In this document: positions 22,413 through 34,410 of the stretch, one piece after another
Position numbering within the stretch: position 1 is the first letter of the stretch
Layout: every line of letters begins with the position of its first letter
NCBI GenBank assembly: GCA_963082975.1
Contig: OY720349.1
Location: 67,330,501 to 67,394,500, forward strand
DNA length: 64,000 nucleotides
Origin: Labia minor
Lineage: Eukaryota; Arthropoda; Insecta; Dermaptera; Spongiphoridae
Direction of reading: 5' to 3'
Made by a program: the position numbers and the translations under genes
Notes under the pieces: model-generated
What the model was told of the DNA's origin: nothing
The model's input: only the letters and a program-made list of their open reading frames with translations
Databases searched by the model: none

Positions 22413-24272
22413 ATGGATCGTTGGCTACAAACTGGTTCAACACAGAAACGGAAAGAATCAGATGATGAGGCATCAACAGCAAACTCTACCAAGAAACGCA
22501 AAACTAGAAAATATTCGGATGATTATTTATCATTTGGATTTACTTATATTTGCAACAATGATGTGGAAAGACCAGTCTGCGTTCTATGTCAGGAAAGTTT
22601 ATCCAATGAAAGTATGAAACCTGCTAATCTCAGACGTCATTTACAAACAAAGCACAGCGAGCATGTTAGTAAGTCTATCGAATTTTTTAAAATGAAAAAA
22701 GAAGAACTTAATTCAAGTCAGAAATTGATGGTAAAGACGGGATCTGGTGGTATGAGTAAGAAAGCAGTAATGGCATCATATGAAGTAGCTCTACTTATTG
22801 CTAAAGCAGGAAAGCCGCATAATATAGCAGAGCAATTAATTCTTCCTGCTACAAAAGTAATTACAAATATAATGTTAGGAACTAAAGCAGCAAACGATAT
22901 AAATTTGATTTCATTATCAAATGATACGGTTAAGAATAGGATTGAAGACATGTCATGTAATATAAAAGAAGAATTAATATCGAGAGTGCGCAAAAGTCAC
23001 TATTACTCATTACAATTGGATGAAAGTACTGATGTCACTAATAATGCCAATTTGTTAGTTTTCATTAGATATGAGTTTGAAAATCAAATACAAGAAGATG
23101 TATTGTTTTGTGATTCACTACCTTCACGAACGACAGCTAATGACATATTTAACAGTTTGAATAATTTTATAACCGAAAATGAAATAGAGTGGCCAAAATG
23201 TGTTGGAATTTGCACTGATGGTGCTCGTGCAATGTCAGGTACAAGAACTGGATTGATTGCTCTTATTAAAAATGTTGCGCCTCAGGTTGTTTGGAATCAT
23301 TGCTGCATTCACAGAGAATCATTAGCAGCCAAAAATATGTCACCAGATTTGAAAAGAACATTAGACGAAGTAGTTAAAATTGTCAATTTCATTAAGGTTC
23401 GTCCACTTAATTCCAGAGTTTTTAAAATTTTGTGTGAGGAAATGGGTAGTCAACATACACATTTATTATTACATACAGATGTACGTTGGTTGTCCCGCGG
23501 GAAAGTACTCATTCGCCTTTTTGAGCTTCGAGATGAAATACGATTGTTTTTAATAGATGCGCATTTTGAACTGACCGAATGTTTCAATGATTTTATCTGG
23601 TTAGCTAAGGTGGCTTACTTGACTGATATTTTTACAAAATTGAACGAACTTAATTTGAGCCTGCAAGGTACTGTTGTAAATATATTTAAAGTTGAAGATA
23701 AAATAGAAGCAATGATTAAAAAAATCGACTTGTGGTCGAAACGCATCCAGAACGGTGTATATGAGTCTTTTCCAACTCTCAATGATTTCATAGAAAGCTC
23801 CAGTGAAAAATTGCTTAATCAAACGCGTCAATTATTTGTTGAACATTTAATTACTTTGAAAAGCAACTTCAGGAAGTATTTTTCTACTCCTGATCCTTGC
23901 AATAACTGGATCAGAGATCCATTTAATATGGAAATTACAAATACTAAACATTTATCTGCACCTGAACAAGATATTCTCGTGGAATTATCATGTGATACAA
24001 CTTATAAACTAAAATTTAACAAAACTGAATTGAGCAACTTTTGGTTACTTCTCAGGTCAGATTATCCTGCGCTTGCAAATAAAGCACTTCAACACTTGAT
24101 TCCATTCTGCACAACATATTTATGCGAACAAGCTTTTTCGGTACTATTTTATATTAAGTCTAAATATAGAAACAAATTAAATGTAGAGCCGGATCTTAGA
24201 TTAAAAGTTTCCAATATTAAGCCAGATATTGAGATTCTTGTTTCAAGAAAACAACTGCATACATCTCATTAA
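22413..24272 (+). CDS. hAT (Buster/ZBED-like) transposase, 619 residues, intact
   Basis: Cut-and-paste transposase acting in the nucleus on the ends of its own element. The protein starts with a basic tail (K-K-R-K at 27-30, a possible nuclear signal) and a BED-type zinc finger with C56, C59, H76 and H81. The RNase-H-like catalytic core shows D203 in L-D-E-S-T-D and D269 in C-T-D-G-A. The third acid is E572 in L-C-E-Q-A-F-S-V. Between them are H-R-E-S-L-A-A-K and V-R-W-L-S-R-G-K-V, family landmarks. The C-terminus has the hAT dimerisation region and ends in I-E-I-L-V-S-R-K-Q. Length and layout match domesticated relatives of this family (ZBED5, FAM200, SCAND3 type). The chosen ATG opens M-D-R-W, common in this family, and the frame has no break. 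An overlapping frame at 22390 is a shadow. Confidence 0.95.
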   Translation: MDRWLQTGSTQKRKESDDEASTANSTKKRKTRKYSDDYLSFGFTYICNNDVERPVCVLCQESLSNESMKPANLRRHLQTKHSEHVSKSIEFFKMKKEELNSSQKLMVKTGSGGMSKKAVMASYEVALLIAKAGKPHNIAEQLILPATKVITNIMLGTKAANDINLISLSNDTVKNRIEDMSCNIKEELISRVRKSHYYSLQLDESTDVTNNANLLVFIRYEFENQIQEDVLFCDSLPSRTTANDIFNSLNNFITENEIEWPKCVGICTDGARAMSGTRTGLIALIKNVAPQVVWNHCCIHRESLAAKNMSPDLKRTLDEVVKIVNFIKVRPLNSRVFKILCEEMGSQHTHLLLHTDVRWLSRGKVLIRLFELRDEIRLFLIDAHFELTECFNDFIWLAKVAYLTDIFTKLNELNLSLQGTVVNIFKVEDKIEAMIKKIDLWSKRIQNGVYESFPTLNDFIESSSEKLLNQTRQLFVEHLITLKSNFRKYFSTPDPCNNWIRDPFNMEITNTKHLSAPEQDILVELSCDTTYKLKFNKTELSNFWLLLRSDYPALANKALQHLIPFCTTYLCEQAFSVLFYIKSKYRNKLNVEPDLRLKVSNIKPDIEILVSRKQLHTSH

Positions 24273-24307
24273 ATATGTAAGTTATATTTAATGAGATAGA
24301 TGCAGTT
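24253..24307 (+). repeat. Hairpin spanning the transposase stop codon
   Basis: Arms of 24 bp (24253-24276 and 24284-24307) pair at 22 of 24 positions with a 7-base loop. The TAA stop at 24270-24272 lies inside the left arm. In the transcript it would form a strong stem at the end of the coding region. The role is unknown; it could affect 3' processing, or be a chance duplication in inverted orientation. Confidence 0.8.
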
Positions 24308-24666
24308 ATTTTTTAAAATATTTCTTATTTAATATTTTCTGAAAAAAATTATAAAATATTTATATGAATTTAATGTAAGTACCCATTATAATTTGTGAGA
24401 TTTGTTGCTATGACAATGTTTGTATTTTCTTTCTTCAATATTATAATTTCTAATAAAATGTGTTCTACAATATGCAAAAAAATCGTTATTCACCAATCAC
24501 TGTTAGAAATATTCATCATATATCCTTGTCCTTATGAGATCGTAAGCCAGAAATTAATTAATAAAATGACGTAAAGTACCTAAAGTTGTGATGGGGGTCC
24601 GTCAAAAAAAATTTTTTCAAGTGGGGGTCCGTGGAGTACATAAGTTTAAGAACCTATGGCCTAAGG

Positions 24667-25205
24667 GATATGTGGAAATGGCCAATTAGTTAACTTTAGT
24701 TAGATCTCTTGCTTTTGTAATTTTATATAATCCACAAATTTAAATATATTCATAATTTAATTAGTTCATTCATGCTCTTAATTAAATAATTTAATTTTAA
24801 TTTTAATTTTTTTTTTGTTTAATATACATAAATATCTATTTGTTAACAAAATTAAATAATCGATTGAAGAATAAAGGATTTGTACTTACTTATTTTCATG
24901 TACCCTATTTATGTATATATAAAAGTGATAATTCAAAAAAAAAAACAAACTATTTTTGTTAATTAGTTGACTTATTTGATGATATACTATCTAAATAAAA
25001 ATAAATAAAGTGGAGGCACTCAATATTTCAATTAAATATAGAGATAGACATCAAAATATTTTTGGAACATAAGAATTTTGATACTTAAATAATTTTGAAA
25101 ATTTTTTTTTTATATTTCTTTTAATATTTTATTTATTTAGAAAAGTACTAAATTTCTATTAATTAATTTTTAAATAAATATTAATTTAGTTTTAATAACA
25201 AAATC

Positions 25206-25248
<43 letters not shown>

Positions 25249-25505
25249 TTAATTTTAAACCATTATTATATTTTGTTCAGTTTAATGTTTGAGTTCATGT
25301 TATTAATTACATTAATACATAATCCGTATATTAAAATCGTTGGAGAGGAAGAAGGAAAAAAATATATATGTTCTGACTTTAAAAGTTGAGCACCATCCTT
25401 GAAAAATAAATATATCATAAGGTCAAAATAGATAATCTTTCTTTCAAATTGCAATTTGCATTCAGGATTTAATAGAAAATAATAAAAGTAGATATACAGG
25501 TAGAA
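24667..25505. other. AT-rich spacer with TA microsatellite
   Basis: Contains a TA repeat at about 25208-25246. No credible gene or element. Confidence 0.55.
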
Positions 25506-25509
25506 TGTA

Positions 25510-25680
25510 TGTATATATTGGTAGGGAGACCGAGTGGGAAATGTCCGCTTGGAAGACTAAGGATCAAGGCGGTGGGTGGATAATGTGGGAAGGGACTGGA
25601 GAGTTATGACTCAGAATAGGTAATACTTGGAGGGGTGTGGTTGCTCCGGCCAAGAACTTTCGAGTTCCATAGAGCCACAG

Positions 25681-25711
<31 letters not shown>
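25510..25711 (+). mobile_element. Non-LTR retrotransposon 3' tail, GATA-ended
   Basis: Matches the last 200 bp of the retrotransposon in A3: GGGAGACCGAGTGGGAAA, ACTCAGAATAGG and GGCCAAGAACTTTCGAGTTC, ending in an uninterrupted GATA repeat (25681-25711). The microsatellite at the extreme 3' end is the normal tail of such elements. It is 5'-truncated and non-coding. Confidence 0.65.
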
Positions 25712-26616
25712 GATCAACAGGTTAAATTAATTTTCAAACTTATTAAAGAAACATTCCAACTTGTAACTTGGACTGATTTGTTTCGAGTTATAAAGCGAAA
25801 TCAAATGATAATGATAATTATAGAACACAGATAGTAAAGTAAAATATGATTTTAAAATTAAACAAAAAATTACATTAAGTACTGTAGTTTAATAATTTGG
25901 ATCTCTATCTTAGTTAATAACATCTATTTTAAGTTCGAGACTTGGATTACTTTGGATTAATTTACGGAATAGTGTCATATACATATGTCATCAATGGTAT
26001 TTGATTATTATTATTATTATTATTATTATTTTATTAAGTCAGAAAAACAATAAAATAGTGAGTTCATATAGTGAGTGAGTAGAAAAATAATAAAAAATAA
26101 ATCAAACTTATTTATTTATTAATTGTTTATTATCGAATTAATCTTGTTTTTTACTAAATAAATAAAATAAATAAAATTTATAATTTTTTTATAAAATGTT
26201 GAGAAATTGTAGTCGAGACTAAGTGGTCAAGGTATGAAGCCATATTTTCCAGAAAAAATTTCAACCAAACTAAAATAATCAGTTATTGTGGTAAAAAATA
26301 TTATACATGAAATCATTAATAAACCACCAATAATTATGTATTATTTATGGACATAGACATATTAACATATCTAACTAATGTTATAAAACTATTATAGGGA
26401 AATTGTGTATCTAAATATAGAGACGTATCCTACATCTTTTTATCTTGGATAATATGGTAAATATATTATTATATCATATATATTATATGAGACACCTACA
26501 TATTTCTTTTATATAATTTTTTTATTAATTAGAGTAATTAAAAAGCATGATAATACATATTCAAATCAAAACTTTACACAAGGTTTTCTTTGAGATATTT
26601 TTTATATATTTATATG

Positions 26617-26658
<42 letters not shown>

Positions 26659-26744
26659 ATTACTCAATATTATTAACATATAGGAAAGGTTACTATCAAT
26701 AGGCCGGCTCCTAGCTTAATTTCGTATTCTAATTGCCCATATTT
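25712..26744. other. AT-rich spacer
   Basis: AT-rich DNA with ATT microsatellites at about 26008-26031 and 26618-26655. No gene is seen. Confidence 0.5.
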
Positions 26745-26995
26745 ATATCTCTGAACTCGAAAGTTCTTGGCCGTAGCAACCCCATTTCCCCAAGTGTCCC
26801 TATCCTGAGCTACAACCATCCAACACCTATTTTGTCCCATATGTCTTATGTCTCTTCACCCATTGTCTGCCTACCTTGACCTTCCAACCGAACGTTTTCC
26901 AATCGGTCTCCTAACAAAGATATTTTTCGCCATTCTTTCCTCTCCCATTCTAGCCACGTGTTCTGCCATCGCAACCTTCTTAATTTTAATACAGT
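26745..26995 (-). mobile_element. Non-LTR retrotransposon 3' tail, reverse
   Basis: The minus strand reads through C-x-x-H-V-A-R-M-G-E-type sequence (complement of CTCCCATTCTAGCCACGTG), the cores GACCGATTGGAAAACG and GGATAGGGACACTTGG, and GGCCAAGAACTTTCGAG. It is the same family as 25510-25711. It keeps slightly more of the protein tail but has no intact frame. Confidence 0.65.
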
Positions 26996-28112
26996 GAGCC
27001 TGGAGATGCATAAACCAGGAATATTTTATTTAAAATAATTCTTATTATAGATTAATTAATCTTGTTTTTTTACTAGGTATAAATAACTCAAATATGTACT
27101 TAAATTGAATTGAAATAGTATAAACTATTAAATTGTATATTTTATATATGTACCTAATATATTTTAAAGAACCTGGTACTTTTTTATTTAAGTATTAAGG
27201 TATTATTTTTGTTATATTTAATAACTAATTAATAGAAAAATTATTTTAAAATAAATTATTAGAAAAATAGCTGAACATAATCGTATAATTGAGAATGATA
27301 GATATTTTAATTTTGTGACATTTTTTTATAATTTATTATTATTTGTAGTTAAGGAACTTTTATTAATATTAAAATTAAATAAAAAGAAATTTAATTGCGA
27401 AATTTACATAGATTATTTTAATGAATTCTGTGACCTTATTATTTAAAAATTCTATTTTAGCAATTTATACTGAGGGTAAAATTTTTATTTATTCTATTAA
27501 AATATTCTTTTTGAATTTTACACTTGGAAAAAAAAAATCTTATGAATGTTCTGTTTATTTTCTCGTTTTAAATATTCAAATTTTTCAAAGCGGGCAAAAA
27601 ATCTTGCAAGAAAAACATTTTTATATTAAACAAACAATATAATTAATTTGTCAAGCTTATAAGAAAAAAGTTCTTGATTTAAATAGTGACTTTCCACACC
27701 TTTTTGTTTTACTCTACAAGTTTAATTAGGTTGACTTAGATTTTCTTTTTATGAACAATTTTTTCTTTTATTACAAAAAAAATCTACTTATAATATACGA
27801 TTTATTTTTTTTAAATTGGAGAACATTTTATTTTATATATCTGTTTTTTATTTGTTTTTAATCGTTTAATCTTGAATTTTTTTAATTAAACAAAATATAT
27901 AAATGACACGTTATTTTAAATTGTCATTAACCTTAGCATAAAAATATATATTATAATTCTAAATACTTAATATTATATTAAAAATAATGTTTTATTATTT
28001 ATTAATGCATTTTCATAAATTTATAAAATTATTTTTGTGTCGTACATACATTATTACAAATATTTAAATAATATAAATAAAAATTAATTATAAAGCATAA
28101 GTAAACAAAACA
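26996..28112. other. AT-rich spacer
   Basis: No element recognised. The forward frame 27421-27642 has a low-complexity hydrophobic translation and is probably chance. Confidence 0.5.
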
Positions 28113-28146
28113 ATACCTCCCTTACTATCGTCGGTCGGTAAAAATA
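28113..28146 (-). repeat. Isolated 5' end of HINE-like family 1, reverse
   Basis: On the minus strand it reads TTTTTACCGACCGACGATAG followed by TAAGGGAGGTATTGTTTT, matching the first 34 bp of the family-1 elements and then diverging. It is a very short relic. Confidence 0.6.
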
Positions 28147-28384
28147 ACGAAAATCTTTTCCAGAGAAGTATATATCGACCCAGGTGCAAGTTTTGTTTAA
28201 AAGCTTCTTATGTTACTGATTTGGGAACTTTAAAAATCATGTAAGATAATTAAAATTTCAGACTTTTAAGTGATGTTTCAGTCTATACTGTATCTTTCAA
28301 AGAAAGATCAAAAAACAATCTCAAACAAAAACTTTGAATTTTTGCCCAACATTATATTTCTTTCTTTCTCTCTCTCTCTCTCAA

Positions 28385-28431
<47 letters not shown>

Positions 28432-29697
28432 GACAATATATTTAATAAATATTCATTTTAGATCCCGGATGATTTTTTTTATTGTTATTTCTATAAAGGT
28501 TTGGATAAAAGAGTTAAAGAGAATTTTGATTCATCAATAATAAAATAATAATCCGTGATCTAATTCTTTACGACTGTAAATCCTTTCAATATCAATGTTT
28601 CTATTTTTTTAATATATAATATATATTGTCCTCGTCAAAAAGTTTATTCTTTTCGTAATTTCTTAATGATGAGAAAAGTCGAAAAGAAATATCATTTATT
28701 ATAATATTTAAATCGAAATGAAAAACTTTAAAATTAGAATTCAATATCTTTATTATACTTTTAGTCTAGAGCAAAATTATATTAAACTGTAATCATTTCA
28801 TTCTTGATTTTTTTAAATTCATTTGGTCTTTAATCAATCATGTAACAAAAGATGATTAAATAAAAGTTTGTTTTTTTTTGTTAATTTTATAATTAAAAAG
28901 AAGATAAACTATTTATCCAGTTGCTTGATTCGTTTACATTTATATAAATTGTTTAAATAAAAAATGCGACTATTAATTTGTTATGAAGTCTTGTTCATGG
29001 CCTCAGAATTAGTACAAATGAATAATTTAAAATGCCTTATCACCAAAAGAACATTTTATTATATTATAGTTATAGGTAAACATATAATTATACGTATATT
29101 ATAAATAAGTTATATATTAAAATTTGATAAGGAATTTTTATTTTGTTAATTTTTGGACTATATTAACTAATATCTCAATCTTGTAAAAAGTATATTTATA
29201 TATTGTGATTATTAAAAATAGAAAATAAAGAGGAAAATGATATTCTTGTTTTTGAATAATGACTCAAAAGTGTTATTATATGTGATTATAATTATTTTCA
29301 TTTCAAAGGGAATAAATATTCATATACATAACCAAAAATATGAAAATTAAAATAATATACAGAATGAAATGAGTGGTTCACAGTGAAGTGAATCCAATAA
29401 TATGATAAAAAAAAATTAAATTGTGTTCTTTATAAAAGCAATGAAAAATAATCCATATAATGTTATGTATATACAGTTATCAAAAGTTTTGAGATTTCAT
29501 TTTTTTAAAATTATATCTCCTTAATTTGTTATGGGAATCTTGAATTAATGCAAATATTTGATGATGTATTCTAAATTGTGTGGGTGGAATTCCTTTCAAA
29601 TAGTAATGGTCTATATTATATATTGGTTATCTTGCGATAGATTTGAGACATGATTTTTTAAAGTTGTGTAATTCTACATATCTAATTTAATTATTTA
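28147..29697. other. AT-rich spacer with TC and TA microsatellites
   Basis: A TC repeat followed by a TA repeat lies at about 28366-28429. The forward frame across it (28270-28461) encodes only the repeat. I see nothing else. Confidence 0.5.
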
Positions 29698-29860
29698 TCT
29701 ATGTTTGTGGCTTAAAGGAATTCGAAAGTTCTTTGCCGCTTCTCCTGAGCTACACCCATCCAAATCATATTTTTTACCATCTCTCATGTTCTTTCCTATT
29801 TTGTCTACCTACCGCGTCGTTGGTCTTCCAATCGATTTCCTCACCAATATATTTTTCGGC
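29698..29860 (-). mobile_element. Non-LTR retrotransposon 3' tail, reverse, decayed
   Basis: Minus-strand match to the same tail as 26745-26995: the complement of GGCTTAAAGGAATTCGAAAG at its 3' end and of TTGGTCTTCCAATCGATTTC further in, with an internal deletion. The forward frame 29705-29929 is its antisense shadow. Confidence 0.6.
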
Positions 29861-32800
29861 ATTCTCAGAAATGTTAAGAAAAATTTTATTTTAATATATT
29901 CTGAGTGTTTCGACTGGATCATTAAGTGAAATATGTAGTAGTCTTAAATAATGCTTTCCTTCTTTTGACTGTAGAGAGGAGTCTTGTGTTCTTCTTAATT
30001 AACACCTCCTAGACCCCAGACCCTTCCTCCCCACCATTCTCCACTATTCTAGTACCAACCCACGATCTGTCGTCTAGTCTCAACCACCTCACCCTATCAT
30101 GTTTCGCCGTTTCACAATCTTATCTCATGCGTAACTATGTAGGTCTTTTTCCAAAAATGAAATAGACATATTTTAATCGCGTAGCAATCCAATTTTGACC
30201 CCAGTGAAATAAAAATATATAACATATTGCCGTTTTTCAAGGCAATATATCGAATGTAATATTCGAAGATAATTCTACTATGATCGAAGAAAATATTTTT
30301 AGTGAATTTTTTTCTCCTTCATCTCCATTTTATAAGGAGACTCCCATAATCTCCTTCGTGTTTCAATTCGGAAAACCATCCACGAAAATAACTATATTGG
30401 GATTAGCTACTTGCATCGATCACATTTTCGAGCTTTCATAGAGAAGAGAGAATTTCCTACGCCTTATTATTGCATTCCTCCTAATCATTAGATTTGGATA
30501 CTCATTTTCTTATCTATATTATTTGTATTATTTTCGTTATTATTTAAGATATTGTCTAAAATAAATATTGTTAAGGAGAAATGTGTTTTTCTTTATGCAT
30601 TTATATCTTGAAATCCATATCCATATTAAGGTGTTGCTTTTTCGGTCCACACAAATCTGTTGCCTTAGTCTCGAGTCTAGAGCAATAAATCAGAAACAAT
30701 AAGTGTCTGTATCACTTTTTTTACTTCTTTTCACTCGAATAAATATATATTTATTATTTTATTTCTATAAAGAAAAGTCAATTATAAAAAAATTTAAAAT
30801 TTTGAATATGTGTGATTTGCGAACGGTTTTTCTTTCGAGTCCCATTCGACCCTGGGTTAGATAGATCGAACCCTACTCGAAATGTTGTTAAATAGAACCT
30901 GTTATGACTTCTGGTCTAGAGCTAGTGTTTCCAAATTATACGGTGTTTTACCTATACGAAATATTATATTATTAAATTGTTTCAATTTCTTAAAATTTTT
31001 GATTATGAGAGTTGTAGGAAAATTTTTTAGTTAAAATAGAATTCCTTCATCCTCTGGAAGAAAACTAAAGGGTTTAGAACTCATCGCTTCACTCTTTAAT
31101 CAGGAAGCATTTTGAACAGAATGAACTGAAATGTTGAATCATGACACATTTTATTTTAATTTTTATTTCCATCTATGAATGAATTTTCACTATTATACCT
31201 ATTATACAAAATCTTATAAATCATTACTATTTCATTAATTTTAATAAAATTGATGAAAATAAAATTATTTCGATAAAATTTATTTGTATGGTGTTGTCCT
31301 ATTCAATGCAAATGTTAAATTTTTAATATAATAAATTCTCTCACTTTTTTTCTCATATTCTATTAAAACAAAAAATATTATCTCAATTTTATTTTGTAAA
31401 TTATCTTGTTAATAGGCAAAAGAGGACGATTACTTGCTAAAATAAAGAAAGAGAGAGAGAGGAAATGAAATGTGCTTAAACCATGTCGTATATAACACAC
31501 ATTTAAACCTTCCCATCAACACATCCACTGACAGTAGACAAGCTTTAACTGGCTAATCCCCAAACAGACAGACAAATAACGCTTTTCACAATGAATCTTA
31601 ATATCCACCCTTGTGCTCCAAATATTGTCAATTATGTTTGAATTAATATACTTATACGAGTATGTATTCCTTTACTGTGTGTGGCATTTACATTTCTTAT
31701 TTTAATTAAAGAACATTTTAAATAAGAGTAATCATATTAAAAAAAAAAAAAAAAAAATTCGAAAAATGCTTTTTAATTTTGTTTTTAGAAATTATAAATG
31801 GGAATTTTCTGTTCTGTTCTAGATGTGCAATTTATTTATTCAATTATTCCAAAATAATTATTTTAATTGAATCCAAGAGATCTAAATGAAGATTAATTAA
31901 ATCGTATTAGGTGGTTGGTTATGTCCCTTCGATGAGAGCTTTCTTTATATGATGATGAGTTTCTTGTATAAAAAGAAGAATAATGGAAACTAAATAAAGA
32001 AATAAGTTAGGATTGTGTATGTATGACCTGTGTATCTAGTAGCTGATATACAAAAGTAGCTAAAATACAAAATAATATAATAATAATAATAATAGATATC
32101 CAAATAATTGAGATTCTTATGAATTTTAAAGTTTTTGAATCGAATTATAACTTTTATATTTTATAATTTATTCAGATAGAAATTTCCCTTGTCTACAATT
32201 TTAATTAAACATAATTATTTACAATATTTTTATTCGAAGACATTTATAATATATATAAATCTATTTTACAGTCTCAATTTTTCAATGGTTATTAATTAAT
32301 ATCTCTGATGGTCATCATTTGAATATTTATTAACAATTCTTTGTGTGAGATTCTCTAAAAGATATATAATTGTATAATTGAAAGCCTAACGCAAGTGATT
32401 TGCAAGTATTAATATATGCATATTAATATTTGTTTGCAAGTGAAGTGAAATAGAGAGAAATAGAAAGGCATAGAAATGAAAACAAGCCGAGACCAATGAT
32501 GGATAAAGGCAACTAAATAAGCTTATATGTACTTGGATGTATAGTATGAAAATATAGACAGACTGTGACAGAGAATGCGAGATTAAAATTTTCTCTTTCT
32601 CAGATTGATTGTATAATAGATGTTTATTCATCTAGTAATTTTAATATGAAGTAGTACATATAAACAAATTGAGAAAGGGATTCAAATAAATAAATAAATA
32701 AAATATGGACTTTATATATAAACTAAATGTAAAATAGTAGTCAATCGATTATATGTATTTAAAGATTTATTTAAATTAAAAATTGTATAGATATTTTATT

Positions 32801-32937
32801 TGTTAAGCTAATCGGACCTTAGAATATTTCAATCATATTAAAGATTTCATTTTTATATTACTTAATTTAATTTTTTAATTACTTATAACTTCAAAATTTT
32901 TAAATTGGCTAAATTATGAATCATTCTCCTCATTTTC
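29861..32937. other. Long spacer, partly less AT-rich
   Basis: Three kilobases without a recognisable gene. The parts 29990-30450 and 30620-30950 are more complex than the surrounding DNA. An open forward stretch of about 72 codons ends near 30441 but has no domain, codon pattern or clear splice sites. A GA repeat lies at 31449-31462 and an A-run at 31740-31757. Confidence 0.4.
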
Positions 32938-33505
32938 TGTTCCCCGAATCCCAACAGGACGTAGTATAGCATCGGCGATCCTTCCCCAAGAAGTCCGACA
33001 CGCTAGTGAATCCGGGCCCCGACGGCATATCCAGCGACCTGCTCAAGTCCGGAGGGGATACCTGATAGCCGGAACTATCCCACCGCAATGGAAGACATCG
33101 CACATTCAGTGCTTCTGTTGAAGAAAGGGGACCACCGAGCAGACATCCAAAACTATCGTCCATTTGCATTGCTTTCACCAAGATCCTGCTGAACAGGCTG
33201 GAGAAAACCCTGAACGAGTGCGGATGTATGGACCACATAGCCACACAGCTAATCGAAATGTATTCAGGGAATACATTCTCTGCTTCATTGATTACGACAG
33301 CGTAGAACTACTAAATGCCGTGTACAACGCTGCCGGTGTCGACGCTTCCTACATCAATATGCTGGAGAAGTGTAATGTGAATATAACAACAAAAATCCGT
33401 CTCTTCCACCGAGTTCTGGAGATACCGAACAAGAGGAAACGATCTCGCCGAAGCTCTTCACTACGGCCCTCCAACACGCAACAGAAGCATTATTTTTCAT
33501 AAAGT
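32938..33505 (+). pseudogene. RTE-like reverse transcriptase fragment, GC-rich
   Basis: Translating across frames gives the conserved order of an RTE-type reverse transcriptase: N-P-G-P-D-G-I-S-S-D-L-L, I-P-P-Q-W-K, K-K-G-D-H-R-A-D-I-Q-N-Y-R-P, then near 33280 a residual D-Y-D. The 112-codon frame 33164-33502 holds the later part (A-G-V-D-A-S-Y-I-N-M-L, L-F-H-R-V-L-E-I-P). The usual G-V-R-Q-G-D that should follow is deleted, and the sequence resumes in another frame with T-I-S-P-K-L-F. Several frameshifts and a stop make it dead. Its base composition is near 50 percent GC, unlike all neighbours. Confidence 0.75.
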
Positions 33506-34189
33506 GGAATAAATCAATCATTGATTCATATATCATTGTACATATCAATATATAATATATTGATATAATAAGTCATAGATTGTTTTGATTTTTGACACAT
33601 GGAAAGATCAGGATTAAGATCAGTATTAGGATTAATGACAAACCAATTTGAACAATATTTTTACTTATTTATTTTATTATTTTATGCATGATACAGGAAA
33701 AATAATAATAATAATAAATCATTTACATTTCACTACTAACGAATGTAATGTCTTTTTATATAACAAAAATACAATTTTACTCTCTTAATTATATTTTAAT
33801 ATTAATACTAAGTAAATGTAATTATACTTTTATTCATAATATAGACAACATCATAAACTAAACGAAATTCAATGGTAATTATTAAAATAGAAATAATAAA
33901 AAAACTCTCAATCAAATTCTCATTACTTGTAATTTAAATTTTCTCCGCTCTTGGGTGTCGTAATTCCAATTCAAACCATCCCTAAAAATAGTAAGATCTC
34001 TTAAAAAGTATTTTGAATGCTAGCAAAATTATTTTAAAACAAGTTTTAAATTTCATCAAATCCAAAATTTTTCAATGTGTTATAAAATTTTAATTATTCA
34101 GGATTTATAATCTTTACTCAAACATCTTGAATTCAAAATTTTTGGTCATTAAATCATATTCTGACTTTTGTACGTCCTAAGCAAGGACA
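33506..34189. other. AT-rich spacer
   Basis: No gene or element recognised. Confidence 0.5.
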
Positions 34190-34410
34190 ATGGCTATCAA
34201 GTCGGTTATATTAATGATGAGATGTCCTATGATCAGTAGAACGAGTCCTAACCTCCTTTACCTTGATTTTCTTGATCGGAGACGCTACCAATTAGCTTTT
34301 CCAATTTTGATCCCGGAGGCTGGGTTGACTCCGTCCTAGAGAAATTCCCTTGCCAGGCCCGGGACTTGAACCCGGAAAATTTCCCACCCTATGGCGCCTT
34401 CATTAAATCA
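34190..34410 (-). mobile_element. tRNA-derived SINE, reverse
   Basis: On the minus strand a GGGTTCAAGTCCCGG stretch matches the RNA polymerase III B box of a tRNA-derived head. It is followed by CCTGGCAAGGGAATTTCTCT and a body of about 150 bp (GACTTGATAGCCATTGTCC near its end). The A box is too degraded to be sure of, and no cloverleaf can be drawn, so this is not a tRNA gene. Confidence 0.55.

Larger units (their letters stand above)
21367..24658 (+). mobile_element. Complete hAT transposon, Buster type, 3292 bp
   Basis: The left end CAGTGGTTCTTAAAC and right end GTTTAAGAACCTATG form an imperfect terminal inverted repeat. Outside it the 8-bp sequence GCCTAAGG is present exactly on both sides (21359-21366 and 24659-24666). 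The target has TA at its centre, the preference described for Buster hATs. One uninterrupted transposase gene fills 22413-24272. The roughly 1 kb before it is non-coding and rich in short tandem repeats. Clean ends, an exact duplication and an open gene indicate a recent and possibly still mobile copy. Confidence 0.95.

Noticed and set aside
30200..30441. Open forward stretch of about 72 codons
   Set aside because: No domain or splice support; stretches of this length are expected by chance several times in a window this size.
34340..34400. A tRNA-like B box suggesting a tRNA gene
   Set aside because: No A box or cloverleaf can be drawn; a tRNA-derived SINE explains it better.
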